A DNA stretch of 64,000 nt from Clostridia bacterium (GCA_017623605.1 JAGAOR010000015.1:85008-149007), one strand, 5' to 3'. Shown: positions 23,772-32,434, numbered from the stretch's first letter. Made by a program: numbers and translations. Notes: generated by a model not told the origin, from the letters alone.

Positions 23772-24176
23772 AACGGCTGATATACGTCGCAATCCTGCGT
23801 CAAGACTACGTTTTTTCTCGCTTGTTTACGGCGAGTAAACGTCCCTTCGAAAAAGCCTTGCTTTCCTTAGCCTGACGAGAATTGAATCGCAACAAGCCTG
23901 AAAAGCGTCTTTTTTGCTCTTTTCGCCACGCTTGTGCTTGAAATATATTCAATATGTCTGCGCACAATCGCGGCAAAAACCGCTAAGAAATACGTCTTTT
24001 CAGGTGCGAAGCAGTTTTCACAAACAAAAAAACAGGATAGACAAGGAAATTGAGCGTGATCATACTGACTGTATGATAAGCGAAATTGACGAAGTATAAA
24101 CGTTTTTTTGCCGTGAAAACCTTGTTGGGTTCGGCTCTCGTCAGGCTAACTTGCTCGTATCTGAGCCGTTTCCATA
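23768..24176. repeat. Outer inverted repeat interrupted by the 281-bp element
   Basis: GAAACGGCTGATATACG (near 23770-23787) and its approximate reverse complement CGTATCTGAGCCGTTTCC (24156-24174) flank copy 1 of the 281-bp element. Between the left arm and the element there is another hairpin (GTTTAC / GTAAAC near 23825-23841). This suggests the element landed inside an older hairpin-forming sequence of about 125 bp. It covers most of the 490-bp gap between genes. Confidence 0.5.
23868..24148. other. 281-bp structured element, copy 1 (RNA-like three-way junction or MITE)
   Basis: Begins TAGCCTGACGAGA and ends with the near reverse complement TCTCGTCAGGCTA. By eye it folds as follows. P1 is 23868-23896 with 24121-24148. 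P2 is CCTGAAAAGCGT (23897-23908) with ACGTCTTTTCAGG (23992-24004). P3, inside P2, is TTGTGC/GCACAA (23932-23937, 23962-23967), continued by TTGAA/TTCAA. P4 is GTTTTCAC/GTGAAAAC (24014-24021, 24113-24120) plus CAAAAAAAC/GTTTTTTTG. P5, inside P4, is ATCATAC/GTATGAT. The helices abut at a three-way junction. Copy 2 has the same length and the same fold. No promoter is visible directly upstream of this copy. Confidence 0.75.
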
Positions 24177-24206
24177 AAGGCGTTGAAAGTTTTTTTTAAA
24201 AAGGGT

Positions 24207-24235
24207 GTATAAAAGATAAAAAACGAGGCAAACAT
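24207..24235 (+). promoter_or_regulatory. Sigma-F-like promoter of spoIIQ
   Basis: GTATA (24207-24211), a 15-bp spacer and GGCAAACAT (24227-24235). This fits the forespore sigma-F pattern (GTATA, GGnnAnAMT) with one mismatch. Confidence 0.55.
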
Positions 24236-24265
24236 TTACATACAAAATTTCGGAGGATTTGAAAT

Positions 24266-24955
24266 ATGCAAGAACAAAACGAAAAAGAAAAGAAGATCAG
24301 AAAGAAGCGTATTAGCGGCGAAAAGCGGTTTTATCTGCTCACCGCGCTCGGTTGCGCGGCGGCGCTCGTGGCGATCGTAACGGTGGCGCTCGTGGCGAGT
24401 GTGGGCGACGTAAACAATCAGGTGAATAACGGCGGCAATTCGGGAAATCAATCCGTGCTCCCCACTCCGCCCGACGAGGGGAATAACGGAGGCAATAACC
24501 AAGGCGGCACGGGTGATAACGAACAAGTTGTGGGAAAGCCGGAGGGTATGATTATGCCCGTGGAAACGGCGGCACTTATCCACGATTACGGCTTCTATCA
24601 TAACCAAACCTTAAATTGCTATTACGAACACGCGGGGCTGGATTTCTCTGCGGAAGTAGGCACGGAAGTTTTGGCGGTTGCGGCGGGTAAGATCGAAAGT
24701 ATTTATAAGGACGACCTTCTGCTTGGCACGGAAATCGTGATTGATCACGGCGACGGCTTGAAATCGCTCTATCGTTTCGTAAGCGAAATCGAAGGACTTT
24801 CCGTTGGCGACAGCGTGGAACAGGGCGAGGTGATCGCAACCGTTGCGGAGGCAAGCGGCAACGAATATAAGGACGGCGCGCACCTGCATTTCGAGATTAC
24901 GGAAAGCGGCAAAGTCGTTGATCCTACTACGCACTTGACTTTGGAAGAAAAATAA
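24266..24955 (+). CDS. spoIIQ: SpoIIQ-like forespore LytM/M23 peptidase-fold protein
   Basis: A 229-aa membrane protein. A charged cytoplasmic start is followed by one transmembrane helix (about residues 22-44), a low-complexity Asn/Gly linker (50-88) and a LytM domain. Unlike Bacillus SpoIIQ, the zinc ligands are kept, as in clostridial SpoIIQ: H122 and D126 in EHAGLDF, and H206/H208 in HLHFE. In spore formers this protein pairs with SpoIIIAH across the engulfment membranes. The sigma-F-like promoter supports the identification over a general cell-wall peptidase. It has a CGGAGGA ribosome-binding site and is monocistronic. Confidence 0.8.
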   Translation: MQEQNEKEKKIRKKRISGEKRFYLLTALGCAAALVAIVTVALVASVGDVNNQVNNGGNSGNQSVLPTPPDEGNNGGNNQGGTGDNEQVVGKPEGMIMPVETAALIHDYGFYHNQTLNCYYEHAGLDFSAEVGTEVLAVAAGKIESIYKDDLLLGTEIVIDHGDGLKSLYRFVSEIEGLSVGDSVEQGEVIATVAEASGNEYKDGAHLHFEITESGKVVDPTTHLTLEEK

Positions 24956-24995
24956 ATAGGCGAATTATACTCAAATTCGTTTACAGATTTATTTA

Positions 24996-25038
24996 GTTAG
25001 CCGAATCCCTTGTAGGGACTCGGCCAACGTCATTTTTT
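24996..25038 (+). terminator. Terminator after spoIIQ
   Basis: Stem GTT-GCCGA-TCCCT / AGGGA-TCGGC-AAC with two A/C mismatches and a TGT loop, followed by T-rich sequence. Confidence 0.75.
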
Positions 25039-25045
25039 TAATTAA

Positions 25046-25079
25046 GACAGGTAAAAGATCTCAAACCTGCCTTTTTTTT
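25046..25079 (+). terminator. Second terminator before the sugar cluster
   Basis: Short stem CAGGT / ACCTG with a run of eight T. It isolates spoIIQ from the downstream cluster. Confidence 0.6.
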
Positions 25080-25217
25080 ACAATAGCCTACTTCTCATAA
25101 AAATATAGAGACTTCCCCAAAAAAAGCAATCAGAGTAAAAAGTAGAGCAAGATTTATATAGAAATGCGTAAAAAATTATGATATAATAACCTTGTTAAGA
25201 CAAAAAGAGGTGGTATA

Positions 25218-26087
25218 ATGGATAAATTTAAAGGGATTTTTCCTGCATTGTTGACTCCGTTTAATAAAAACGGCGAAATTAACGAAAAGGAACTCAAAAA
25301 ATTAGTGCGTTTCAATCTGGAAAAGGGCGCGACAGGCTTTTACGTAGGTGGAAGTACGGCGGAGGCGTTTTTGCTTTCCACACAAGAGCGTAAAAAGGTT
25401 ATGGAAATTGTAAGGGATTGCGCAGACTCGGCAACGTTGCTTGCGCACGTAGGCTCTGTAAACGAGAGAGAAGCCATAGAGCTTGGCGAATATGCAAGTC
25501 GCTTGGGTTACGACGCAGTATCCTCGGTTGCGCCGTTCTATTATAAATTCTCGTTTGAGGAAATTAGAAATTACTATTTTCGCGTTGCGGATGCCTCGAA
25601 GCTTCCTATGCTTGTTTATCATTTCCCTGCATTTTCAGGGGTAAATATGGGCGTGAAAGAAATCTCACAGTTCTTATCCGACGAAAGATTTATCGGTATT
25701 AAATATACGTCGAACGATTTCTTTACGATGGAGCGTTGTAAAACGGCTTTTCCCAACAAGCTCGTGTATAACGGCTACGACGAAATGTTTTTGGCGGGGC
25801 TTTCCATGGGCGCAGACGGTGGAATCGGAAGCACGTATAATTTTATGGCGGATAAATTCGTCAAAATTAAAAAACTGTTCGAGAAGAATAAAATGACCGA
25901 AGCGCAAGCGTTGCAGCAGGAGGCGAACGGGATTATTTCCGTGCTTTGTTCAATCGGCGTTATGCAAGCGGAAAAAGAAGTATTAAATCAGCTCGGTTTC
26001 GATTTTGGTATTTGTCGTAAACCGTTTGGCGAACCGACGGAAGAACAGAAAAAACTGATTGCTGAAAAAATTATTCCTTTGTTATAA
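25218..26087 (+). CDS. nanA: N-acetylneuraminate lyase-like aldolase (DHDPS family)
   Basis: A 289-aa class I aldolase with the TIM-barrel motifs of the DHDPS/NAL family. They are GGSTAEAFLLS near residue 45, the tyrosine loop VYHFPAFSGV, and the Schiff-base lysine in IGIKYTSNDFF. GGSTAEAF and YHFPAFSG are closer to N-acetylneuraminate lyase than to DapA. It would split sialic acid into pyruvate and N-acetylmannosamine. The sialidase-like gene right after it supports this. No nanE, nanK or nagB is present, so the pathway is incomplete here. AAAGAGGTGG precedes the ATG. Confidence 0.8.
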   Translation: MDKFKGIFPALLTPFNKNGEINEKELKKLVRFNLEKGATGFYVGGSTAEAFLLSTQERKKVMEIVRDCADSATLLAHVGSVNEREAIELGEYASRLGYDAVSSVAPFYYKFSFEEIRNYYFRVADASKLPMLVYHFPAFSGVNMGVKEISQFLSDERFIGIKYTSNDFFTMERCKTAFPNKLVYNGYDEMFLAGLSMGADGGIGSTYNFMADKFVKIKKLFEKNKMTEAQALQQEANGIISVLCSIGVMQAEKEVLNQLGFDFGICRKPFGEPTEEQKKLIAEKIIPLL

Positions 26088-26100
26088 GGGGGTGAAGCTT

Positions 26101-27054
26101 ATGGTGATAGAAAAGGCAAACGCAGAATATAGCACCTGCCGTATTCCCGTGCTTGTAATGACGCATTCGGGGGATTTGCTCGCTTGCTACGAATGTCGAA
26201 AGGATTATTCCGATTGGGCGGACATTGATTTAAAAATCATCAAAAGCAGCGACGGCGGTGAAACGTGGCAAACGTTGCACCTAATCAAGGGCGGGGGGAA
26301 CACGCTCAACAATCCCGTTTTTATCGTAAAAGGGAACGTTGTACATTTCTTGTATTGTAAAAATTACAAGCTGCTGTTTTATTGCCAAAGTCAAGACGGA
26401 GGGGAAACCTTTTCCACGCCACGAGAGATAACGGAAGTTTTTGAGAATAAGGGATTTGATTACACGGTCGTGGCGGTTGGACCTTCGCATGGAATCGTAC
26501 ATAACGGTAATTTGCTTGTGCCCGTTTGGTTTGCTGATAATAAGGAAAATTTGGAGGAGCATAGACCTTCGTTTATCGCAACGATCTATTCCGAGGACGA
26601 GGGGAAAACGTGGAAGCTTGGCGAAAGAATAGGCGAGGGATTTTTTGTCAATCCGAGCGAGTGTTCGTTGGCGGTAGATAAGAATAACAAGGTGCTTATT
26701 TCCGTAAGAAACGAAAACGGGGATCATTTCCATAATTTTAGAGGCTTTGCCGAGAGCGCAACCGGATACGCTGAATGGAAAAATATCGTTTTGCGTGAAA
26801 ATATGCGGGATTGGATATGTCAAGGCGCAATGTATGCGGAAAAGAAAAAGCTTTATCACGTGAATTGCGTGGGCGAGGCAAGGACGCAGCTAACGTTAAA
26901 GTTTTCCAGCGACGGGTTTTTAAGCTACGAAAGCGTTTTGATCGACGAGATCGGAGGATATTCCGATTTGGTTGTAAAAGGCGACGTGGCGTATGTTTTA
27001 TACGAGCGAAATCCCAGAGAAGACGGCTTGTATTTTAAAAAAATTCAATTATGA
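26101..27054 (+). CDS. Sialidase-like BNR-repeat protein
   Basis: A 317-aa protein with the six-bladed propeller pattern of sialidases. Three Asp-box (BNR) repeats are visible: SSDGGETW, SQDGGETF and SEDEGKTW. There is no signal peptide, so it would act inside the cell on imported oligosaccharide or have another role. I could not assign the full arginine triad with certainty. It follows the lyase gene by 13 bases, with GGGGGTG just before the ATG. An alternative is a general exo-glycosidase or epimerase-like BNR protein. Confidence 0.7.
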   Translation: MVIEKANAEYSTCRIPVLVMTHSGDLLACYECRKDYSDWADIDLKIIKSSDGGETWQTLHLIKGGGNTLNNPVFIVKGNVVHFLYCKNYKLLFYCQSQDGGETFSTPREITEVFENKGFDYTVVAVGPSHGIVHNGNLLVPVWFADNKENLEEHRPSFIATIYSEDEGKTWKLGERIGEGFFVNPSECSLAVDKNNKVLISVRNENGDHFHNFRGFAESATGYAEWKNIVLRENMRDWICQGAMYAEKKKLYHVNCVGEARTQLTLKFSSDGFLSYESVLIDEIGGYSDLVVKGDVAYVLYERNPREDGLYFKKIQL

Positions 27055-27148
27055 TATAAAACGAATAACGTTTTAGAAACATAACCAAACAAAAACAGTT
27101 ATTAGAAAAAAATAAAAATAAAAATAAAAGTATAAGGAAGGTAGAAAA

Positions 27149-28903
27149 ATGAAAAACGTAAAAAACAAAGCGAAAAAAGTGATGGCATTGTCGCTCGCAT
27201 TGATGACGGTTGGCGCGACGGCGGCTTGCGGTCCGCAAGGCGAGGACATCAAAGGAGACAAAACGGTTTCTTACGTATACGTCGTAACGCGCGATAGTGG
27301 TTTAGGTACGGTGTGGATGGACGAAATGGCGAAGAAATTTGAAGAAAGATACGCTGAGGAGTCGTTTGCCGAGGGGAAGAAGGGCGTAAAAGTAATTAAA
27401 GAAGCCCTTCGTTCGTTGACCGGCGCCGGTTTGGTGGGTACGCTTGCGCAAGACGATTACGACGTTTGTATGGGCGAAGCGGTTCATTACGTAGATTACG
27501 CGACGAATAATTTGTTATATGATATTAGCGATTGGGTGACGGAAGAATTGTCCGACGGCTCGGGAACGATCGAATCGAAATTGAGCAAAGAGCATCAGGA
27601 ATATTTAAAGGGATATAACGGAAGCTATCAAGCTTTGCCTTGGTTTACCACCTCTAACGGCTTAACCTACGACGCGGGCTTGTTTGACGATAAGGCTCTG
27701 TGGTTTGCAGACGCAAACGGTTATAAGCCGTTTACAACCTCTACGTATACGAATAAGGCGTATACGGGCAGAGGATTCGTTACGGCGGCAAATACGAAAA
27801 AATCGTGCGGACCTGACGGAAAATACGATACGTTCGACGACGGATTACCCTCTTCCTACGAGGAATTCTTCTATCTCTGCGAATATATGACGGAAAACAA
27901 AGGCGTCGTGCCGTTCATTTACACGGGGGCAAGCGAGCACTATTTAAATTACCTCTTCCAAGCGCTCACGTTGAATTGGTCCGGCAAGGAGGACTCGACG
28001 ACGATGTTTACGTTTAACAGTGGCGAAAACGAGGTGGACGTTATCACGGGATTTGACGGCGACGAGCCTATCATTGAGGGAAAGAAAATCACGAAAGAAA
28101 ACGGGTATCTTTCGACGCAGATTGCAGGTAAATACTACGCAACCAAGTTTATGAAAGAAATGTTTGACAATCTTGGAAAGTATTTCTATTCGAGAAGTAC
28201 GACGGGTACGTTCTCTAATTTGGAAGCGCAAACCATCTTTATCAATAGCGCGTTAGAACCCACCTACGATCCGATCGGTATGTTGATTGAGGGCGCATAT
28301 TGGTATCAAGAAGCGGCGGACGCTTTGAAGGCTTCGGAGGATAAATACGGACCTGACGCGAAGAATAGAAAATTTGCGTATATGGTAATGCCGTCGCAAG
28401 AAACGGGTACGGTCAATGAAAACGAGGGTAAGTCCGTGGTCGTCGGCGACGGTCAAGCATCGCATTTGTTTATTAACAACAATATCAAAGGTGACGAGGA
28501 AGCGGAGAGCGTTGTGAAAGCGTTTCTGCAAATGTGTTTTGAAGATGCGAGCTTGGGAACGGTCGTTTCCAAAACGGGTATGCCGATCGCGGTGAATTAC
28601 GATATTTCGAAAGACGATTATGAAGAGATGAGCAATTATTCGCAAAGCCTTTGGGACGTATATTCAACGGCACTGAAAAATAACAGCTATTGCACGGTGT
28701 ATTCGGGGAGCAAGCTTTTCCTTGCAAACTTCCCCACGTTTAAGTTTGACACGACGGGTTGGTGTAGTTATAAGAAAGGCGCGGATTCCTACGAAACGGT
28801 ACGTCAAGGCGTCAATGCAGGCTTATCGGCAAAAGATTATTTCTTAGGCACGGGCATTTCACAAGACGATTGGAATAGAAATTACGGAAAATACGAAAAT
28901 TAA
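27149..28903 (+). CDS. ABC transporter sugar-binding lipoprotein
   Basis: A 584-aa extracytoplasmic binding protein. The signal peptide ends in a lipobox (TVGATAAC), with the lipidated cysteine at residue 27. The mature part resembles large family-1 carbohydrate-binding proteins of Clostridia. They work with two UgpA/UgpE-type permeases, which follow at 28916 and 29854. The ligand cannot be read from sequence; sialo-oligosaccharides or xylo-oligosaccharides would fit the neighbours. AAGGAAGG lies before the ATG. Confidence 0.88.
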   Translation: MKNVKNKAKKVMALSLALMTVGATAACGPQGEDIKGDKTVSYVYVVTRDSGLGTVWMDEMAKKFEERYAEESFAEGKKGVKVIKEALRSLTGAGLVGTLAQDDYDVCMGEAVHYVDYATNNLLYDISDWVTEELSDGSGTIESKLSKEHQEYLKGYNGSYQALPWFTTSNGLTYDAGLFDDKALWFADANGYKPFTTSTYTNKAYTGRGFVTAANTKKSCGPDGKYDTFDDGLPSSYEEFFYLCEYMTENKGVVPFIYTGASEHYLNYLFQALTLNWSGKEDSTTMFTFNSGENEVDVITGFDGDEPIIEGKKITKENGYLSTQIAGKYYATKFMKEMFDNLGKYFYSRSTTGTFSNLEAQTIFINSALEPTYDPIGMLIEGAYWYQEAADALKASEDKYGPDAKNRKFAYMVMPSQETGTVNENEGKSVVVGDGQASHLFINNNIKGDEEAESVVKAFLQMCFEDASLGTVVSKTGMPIAVNYDISKDDYEEMSNYSQSLWDVYSTALKNNSYCTVYSGSKLFLANFPTFKFDTTGWCSYKKGADSYETVRQGVNAGLSAKDYFLGTGISQDDWNRNYGKYEN

Positions 28904-28915
28904 GGAGCTATCATT

Positions 28916-29842
28916 ATGCACGCAAAAGGTCTTTCGGCAAAAACCAAGAGGAAGATGAAAAAGCTTGCTTTTTACATCGCCTTGATTAGCTTGCCCATCT
29001 TACAGTTTTTAATATTCTACGTATACGTCAATATCAATTCTTTCGTGTTGGCGTTTCAAGAATACGACGTGTTTACGAATACCGCAAAATTTGCAGGCTG
29101 GAACAATTTTATCAAAATTTATAAAGATTTGGTAGAAACGGGAAAATTTGCAGTTATGCTCAAAAATTCGCTCATCGTTTGGGTTTGGACGACGTTGCTC
29201 GGTATCGTGGGGGCGATATTCTTCTCCTATTATATCTACAAAAAAAGTCCTTTTTCTAATTTGTTTCGAACGATTTTATATATGCCGCATATCGTTTCGT
29301 CGGTCGTATTGATCGTTATGTTTAAATATTTCGTTGAATGGGCAGTTCCGTCGCTCGTTGAAACGTTAACAGGGAAATTGATAGAGGGATTATATTCTAA
29401 TCCCGATACGCAATTCGTTACGGTTGTGTTCTACTGTCTTTGGATGGGTTTCGGTACGCAGGTGTTGATGTACGTGAGCGCGATGGGGGGTATTGACGCG
29501 TCCATATCGGAAGCGGCAAAAATAGACGGCATCACCTATTTAAAGGAATTTTGGTATATCACAGTTCCGCTCGTGTTCCCGACGCTTACTACCTTTATTT
29601 TGACGGGTATAGGCTCTATATTTACTAACCAAGCGGGCTTATACAGCTTTGGCGGTAAGAACGTTCCTGGTAGTATGCATACGTTCGGTTATTATATGTA
29701 CGTAGAATTGCAGAAAAATTCAGCCAACCAAACGGCGTGGCCTATGCTTTCCGCGTTGGGCTTACTGTTCACGTTCGTGGCGACTCCGCTTACGTTTTTG
29801 GCGCGGTGGTTGCTTGGAAAATACGGACCGAGCGTCGAGTAA
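28916..29842 (+). CDS. ABC sugar transporter permease (UgpA/MsmF type)
   Basis: A 308-aa integral membrane protein with six transmembrane segments. The EAA loop that contacts the ATPase is clear (ISEAAKIDGITYLKEFWYITVPL). It follows the binding protein by 12 bases and forms the importer with the next permease. No ATPase gene is present, which is common because Firmicutes often share one MsmK-type ATPase. Confidence 0.9.
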   Translation: MHAKGLSAKTKRKMKKLAFYIALISLPILQFLIFYVYVNINSFVLAFQEYDVFTNTAKFAGWNNFIKIYKDLVETGKFAVMLKNSLIVWVWTTLLGIVGAIFFSYYIYKKSPFSNLFRTILYMPHIVSSVVLIVMFKYFVEWAVPSLVETLTGKLIEGLYSNPDTQFVTVVFYCLWMGFGTQVLMYVSAMGGIDASISEAAKIDGITYLKEFWYITVPLVFPTLTTFILTGIGSIFTNQAGLYSFGGKNVPGSMHTFGYYMYVELQKNSANQTAWPMLSALGLLFTFVATPLTFLARWLLGKYGPSVE

Positions 29843-29853
29843 GGAGGGGACGT

Positions 29854-30714
29854 ATGAACAAGAAAAAAAGGATGAATATCACCGAAATTATATTACTTAC
29901 GATTTTGACTATCTATACGATCAGTATCGTATATCTCGTCTTTTGGGGACTGCTTACTTCTTTTAAGACGCAAGACGATTTCTTAATTCAACAAAATATG
30001 TTCGGATTGCCGGAGAAATGGGCTTGGGAGAATTATGAAGCCGTCTTCAATCGGTTATACGTGCAGGTGGTACGCGACGGCGTGCGTTATAAAATTACGG
30101 TGGGTTGGCAAATCTTATACACTCTTTTGTATGCAGGCGTCGGTAGCTTGCTTGCTGCGTTTGCTCCCTTTTTGGTGGCGTATGCTTGTGCGCGTTTCCA
30201 TTTCAGGTTTAACGCGTTCTTGGAGACGTTGGTGTATATCGTTATGATTATTCCCGAAATCGGGACGACGACGCCTATGCTCGCATTGCTCTATGATTTG
30301 AATTTATACGATTCGATCCTGGGGGCTTTCTGTATGAAATTTTCATTCGTTGGTATCTACTTCTTAATTTACCGAGGTATTTTAGGGGGCGTATCGCAGT
30401 CCTTTTCGGAAGCGGCAACCATTGACGGCGCGAATGAATTGGAGATTATGGTGCGAATCAATTTCCCGCTAGTGCTCAACGTGTTTTCCACCGTCGTGCT
30501 CATTCGCTTCATTGGATTTTGGAACGATTATCAAACGCCGCTTTTGTATATGCCCACGTATCCTACGCTTGCTTACGGTATATTCAACTTAACGCAAATG
30601 ACGACGGGGGATTTGAATATCACGCCGAGAAAGATCGCAGGGTGTATGATCCTCGTTGTACCTATTACGATTTTATTTATTATGTTCAAGGATTGTCAAC
30701 ACCGTAGGAATTGA
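29854..30714 (+). CDS. ABC sugar transporter permease (UgpE/MsmG type), truncated at the C-terminus
   Basis: A 286-aa permease with the EAA loop FSEAATIDGANELEIMVRINFPL. The start at 29854 has a strong AAGGAGGGG. Relatives end with ten to fifteen residues such as an F-hydrophobic-KGITxGAVKG tail. Here the frame changes after PITILFIMFKD into six unrelated residues (CQHRRN) and stops. The following bases, read in another frame, encode the end of a lactonase. A deletion thus removed the last codons of this gene. The membrane core and EAA loop are intact, so it may still work. Confidence 0.85.
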   Translation: MNKKKRMNITEIILLTILTIYTISIVYLVFWGLLTSFKTQDDFLIQQNMFGLPEKWAWENYEAVFNRLYVQVVRDGVRYKITVGWQILYTLLYAGVGSLLAAFAPFLVAYACARFHFRFNAFLETLVYIVMIIPEIGTTTPMLALLYDLNLYDSILGAFCMKFSFVGIYFLIYRGILGGVSQSFSEAATIDGANELEIMVRINFPLVLNVFSTVVLIRFIGFWNDYQTPLLYMPTYPTLAYGIFNLTQMTTGDLNITPRKIAGCMILVVPITILFIMFKDCQHRRN

Positions 30715-31036
30715 ATGTAAAAACGAACAAGCCAACGGCGCGGCGATTCGTTTCTCAGACGACGGGAGATATTTATACGTTTCGTTGCGGGAAGAAAACG
30801 CGATATGTATCTTTGCGATAGAGGGCGAACAGCTGACGCTTGTGCAAAAGACGGATTGCGGAGGAGATAGCCCGAGAGATTTTGACGTTTGCGCAAACCG
30901 CTTAATCGTATGTAACGAAAAAAGCGGAAACGTTGTCGTGTATGATACGGCGAACTTCCTGATAACGAATAAGATAACGGAAATCTCACTGAAAAACGCT
31001 TTATGCGTAGTACAATACGAAAACTCAAACGGTTAA
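30692..31036 (+). pseudogene. C-terminal remnant of a lactonase-family beta-propeller protein
   Basis: About 114 codons without a proper start. The sequence AIRFSDDGRYLYVSLREEN, then CGGDSPRDFDV and NEKSGNVVVYD, ending NALCVVQYE, matches the last blades of the 6-phosphogluconolactonase/YkgB-type lactonase family. A full protein is about 340-350 aa, so some two thirds are lost. The remnant is joined directly to the truncated permease, in a different frame. One deletion between the two genes explains both defects. Confidence 0.75.
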
Positions 31037-31065
31037 ATATAAGAATTGTAAAAAGGAGAAAAATT

Positions 31066-32361
31066 ATGGACGTAATCACTTTGGATAAGGAAAAAGTTTT
31101 AAAAAGTTTTATTGAAAATAAAGATATTTTGGAAAAACGGAACGCAGAAGGCATCGAAAAATACCGCAAGGGCGATTTTACCATTAAATTTGCAAACGCA
31201 GGAAAAAAGAAAATTACCGTAAAACAAAAGAAACATAAATTCTTGTTCGGTTGTACGGCGTTTATGCTCAATTCGTTTGAAAAAGAAGAAAAAGAACCGA
31301 TTTTCAAGGAAAAATTCGTGCGCTTGTTCAATCAAGCGGTTGTGCCGTTTTATTGGAAAGATTTAGAACCGCAAGAAGGGCAAGTTCGTTTTTCCAAAGA
31401 TAGCGAAAATATCTACCGCCGTCCTGCCCCCGATTTGGTTTTGGACTTTTGTAAGGAATATGGTATCGAGCCGAAAGGGCATTGTTTAACGTGGAATAAT
31501 TTTGTGCCCGAATGGTTGCAAAAATACGATACCGAGCAAAAAAAGAGAATCTTAGAACGCCGTTATAAAGAAATTGCGGAGGCTTACACGGATAAAATTC
31601 CTTCTTGGGATATTGTGAATGAGAGCGCGAGCAATTATAATCTTGGCAGAAAATCATTGTTCGAGGGGTACGACGAGTATGGTTTACAGCTCGGCGGTAA
31701 GTATTTTCCCAAAAATATAAAAATCTTGAACGAAACGATTGGAGCGATTTGGAAAGATTACGTCAGAAAGGGCAAATATATGGCGTTTAATTTGCAACTC
31801 AAAGCATTTCTCGACAAGGGCTATCCAATTGACGAAATCGGTTTGCAATATCACGTATTCGGGTATGCGCAAGATTTAGGCGTTAACCCGTTCTTAAACG
31901 TCGAAAATATGCTGGATATTTTGGAAATTTTCAACGCGTATCATTTGCCTATGCATCTTTCCGAAATTACCATTCCGAGCTACTGGGGCGGAAACGAAGT
32001 GAACGAGGAAATACAAGCTACGATTACCGAAGCGTTATACAAAACTTGGTTTGCAACCGAACATATGAAGAGTATCGTTTGGTGGAATTTGGTGGACGGC
32101 TACGCGGCGCACGCGCCGCTTGGTACGGGCGAGGGCGAAAACTATTACGGCGGCGGTTTGTTGCACTTTGATATGAGCGAAAAACCTGCCTATAAAGTGT
32201 TGGATAGGCTCATCAATGAAGAATGGAAAACGTCTTTTGAGAAACCCGTTGATACGCAAGAACTCTCTTTCCGCGGTTTTTACGGGGAATATGAGATTAC
32301 TGTGGACGGAAAAACGTATACGGTAAATTTAGATGAAAACGGTAAACAAGTAACGTTATAA
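31066..32361 (+). CDS. GH10 endo-beta-1,4-xylanase-like glycoside hydrolase
   Basis: A 431-aa glycosidase. The GH10 barrel is recognised by the HCLTWNN motif, the acid/base glutamate in WDIVNES (E186) and the nucleophile in MHLSEIT (E300), followed by VWWNLVDGY. There is no signal peptide, so it is intracellular and would cut imported xylo-oligosaccharides or related chains. About 40 residues precede the barrel, and a small beta-strand C-terminal tail (YEITVDGKTYTVNLDENGKQ) follows it. AAAAAGGAG lies before the ATG at 31066. It closes the sugar cluster and is followed by a terminator. Confidence 0.88.
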   Translation: MDVITLDKEKVLKSFIENKDILEKRNAEGIEKYRKGDFTIKFANAGKKKITVKQKKHKFLFGCTAFMLNSFEKEEKEPIFKEKFVRLFNQAVVPFYWKDLEPQEGQVRFSKDSENIYRRPAPDLVLDFCKEYGIEPKGHCLTWNNFVPEWLQKYDTEQKKRILERRYKEIAEAYTDKIPSWDIVNESASNYNLGRKSLFEGYDEYGLQLGGKYFPKNIKILNETIGAIWKDYVRKGKYMAFNLQLKAFLDKGYPIDEIGLQYHVFGYAQDLGVNPFLNVENMLDILEIFNAYHLPMHLSEITIPSYWGGNEVNEEIQATITEALYKTWFATEHMKSIVWWNLVDGYAAHAPLGTGEGENYYGGGLLHFDMSEKPAYKVLDRLINEEWKTSFEKPVDTQELSFRGFYGEYEITVDGKTYTVNLDENGKQVTL

Positions 32362-32394
32362 AGAGCGTTTTAATCACGGCTTCAACGCACAGAT

Positions 32395-32432
32395 CAAAAA
32401 TCGTCCTTGATTTTACAAGGGCGATTTTTGTT
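32395..32432 (+). terminator. Terminator after the GH10 gene
   Basis: Arms AAAAATCGTCCTTG / CAAGGGCGATTTTT with loop ATTTTA and T-rich end. Confidence 0.88.
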
Positions 32433-32434
32433 TA

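Noticed and set aside
23914-24099. Protein-coding gene in 281-bp element copy 1
   Set aside because: Copy 2 has an in-frame TGA early in the same frame, no ribosome-binding site exists, and base-pairing explains the conservation better. Kept only as a finding about the 3' half.
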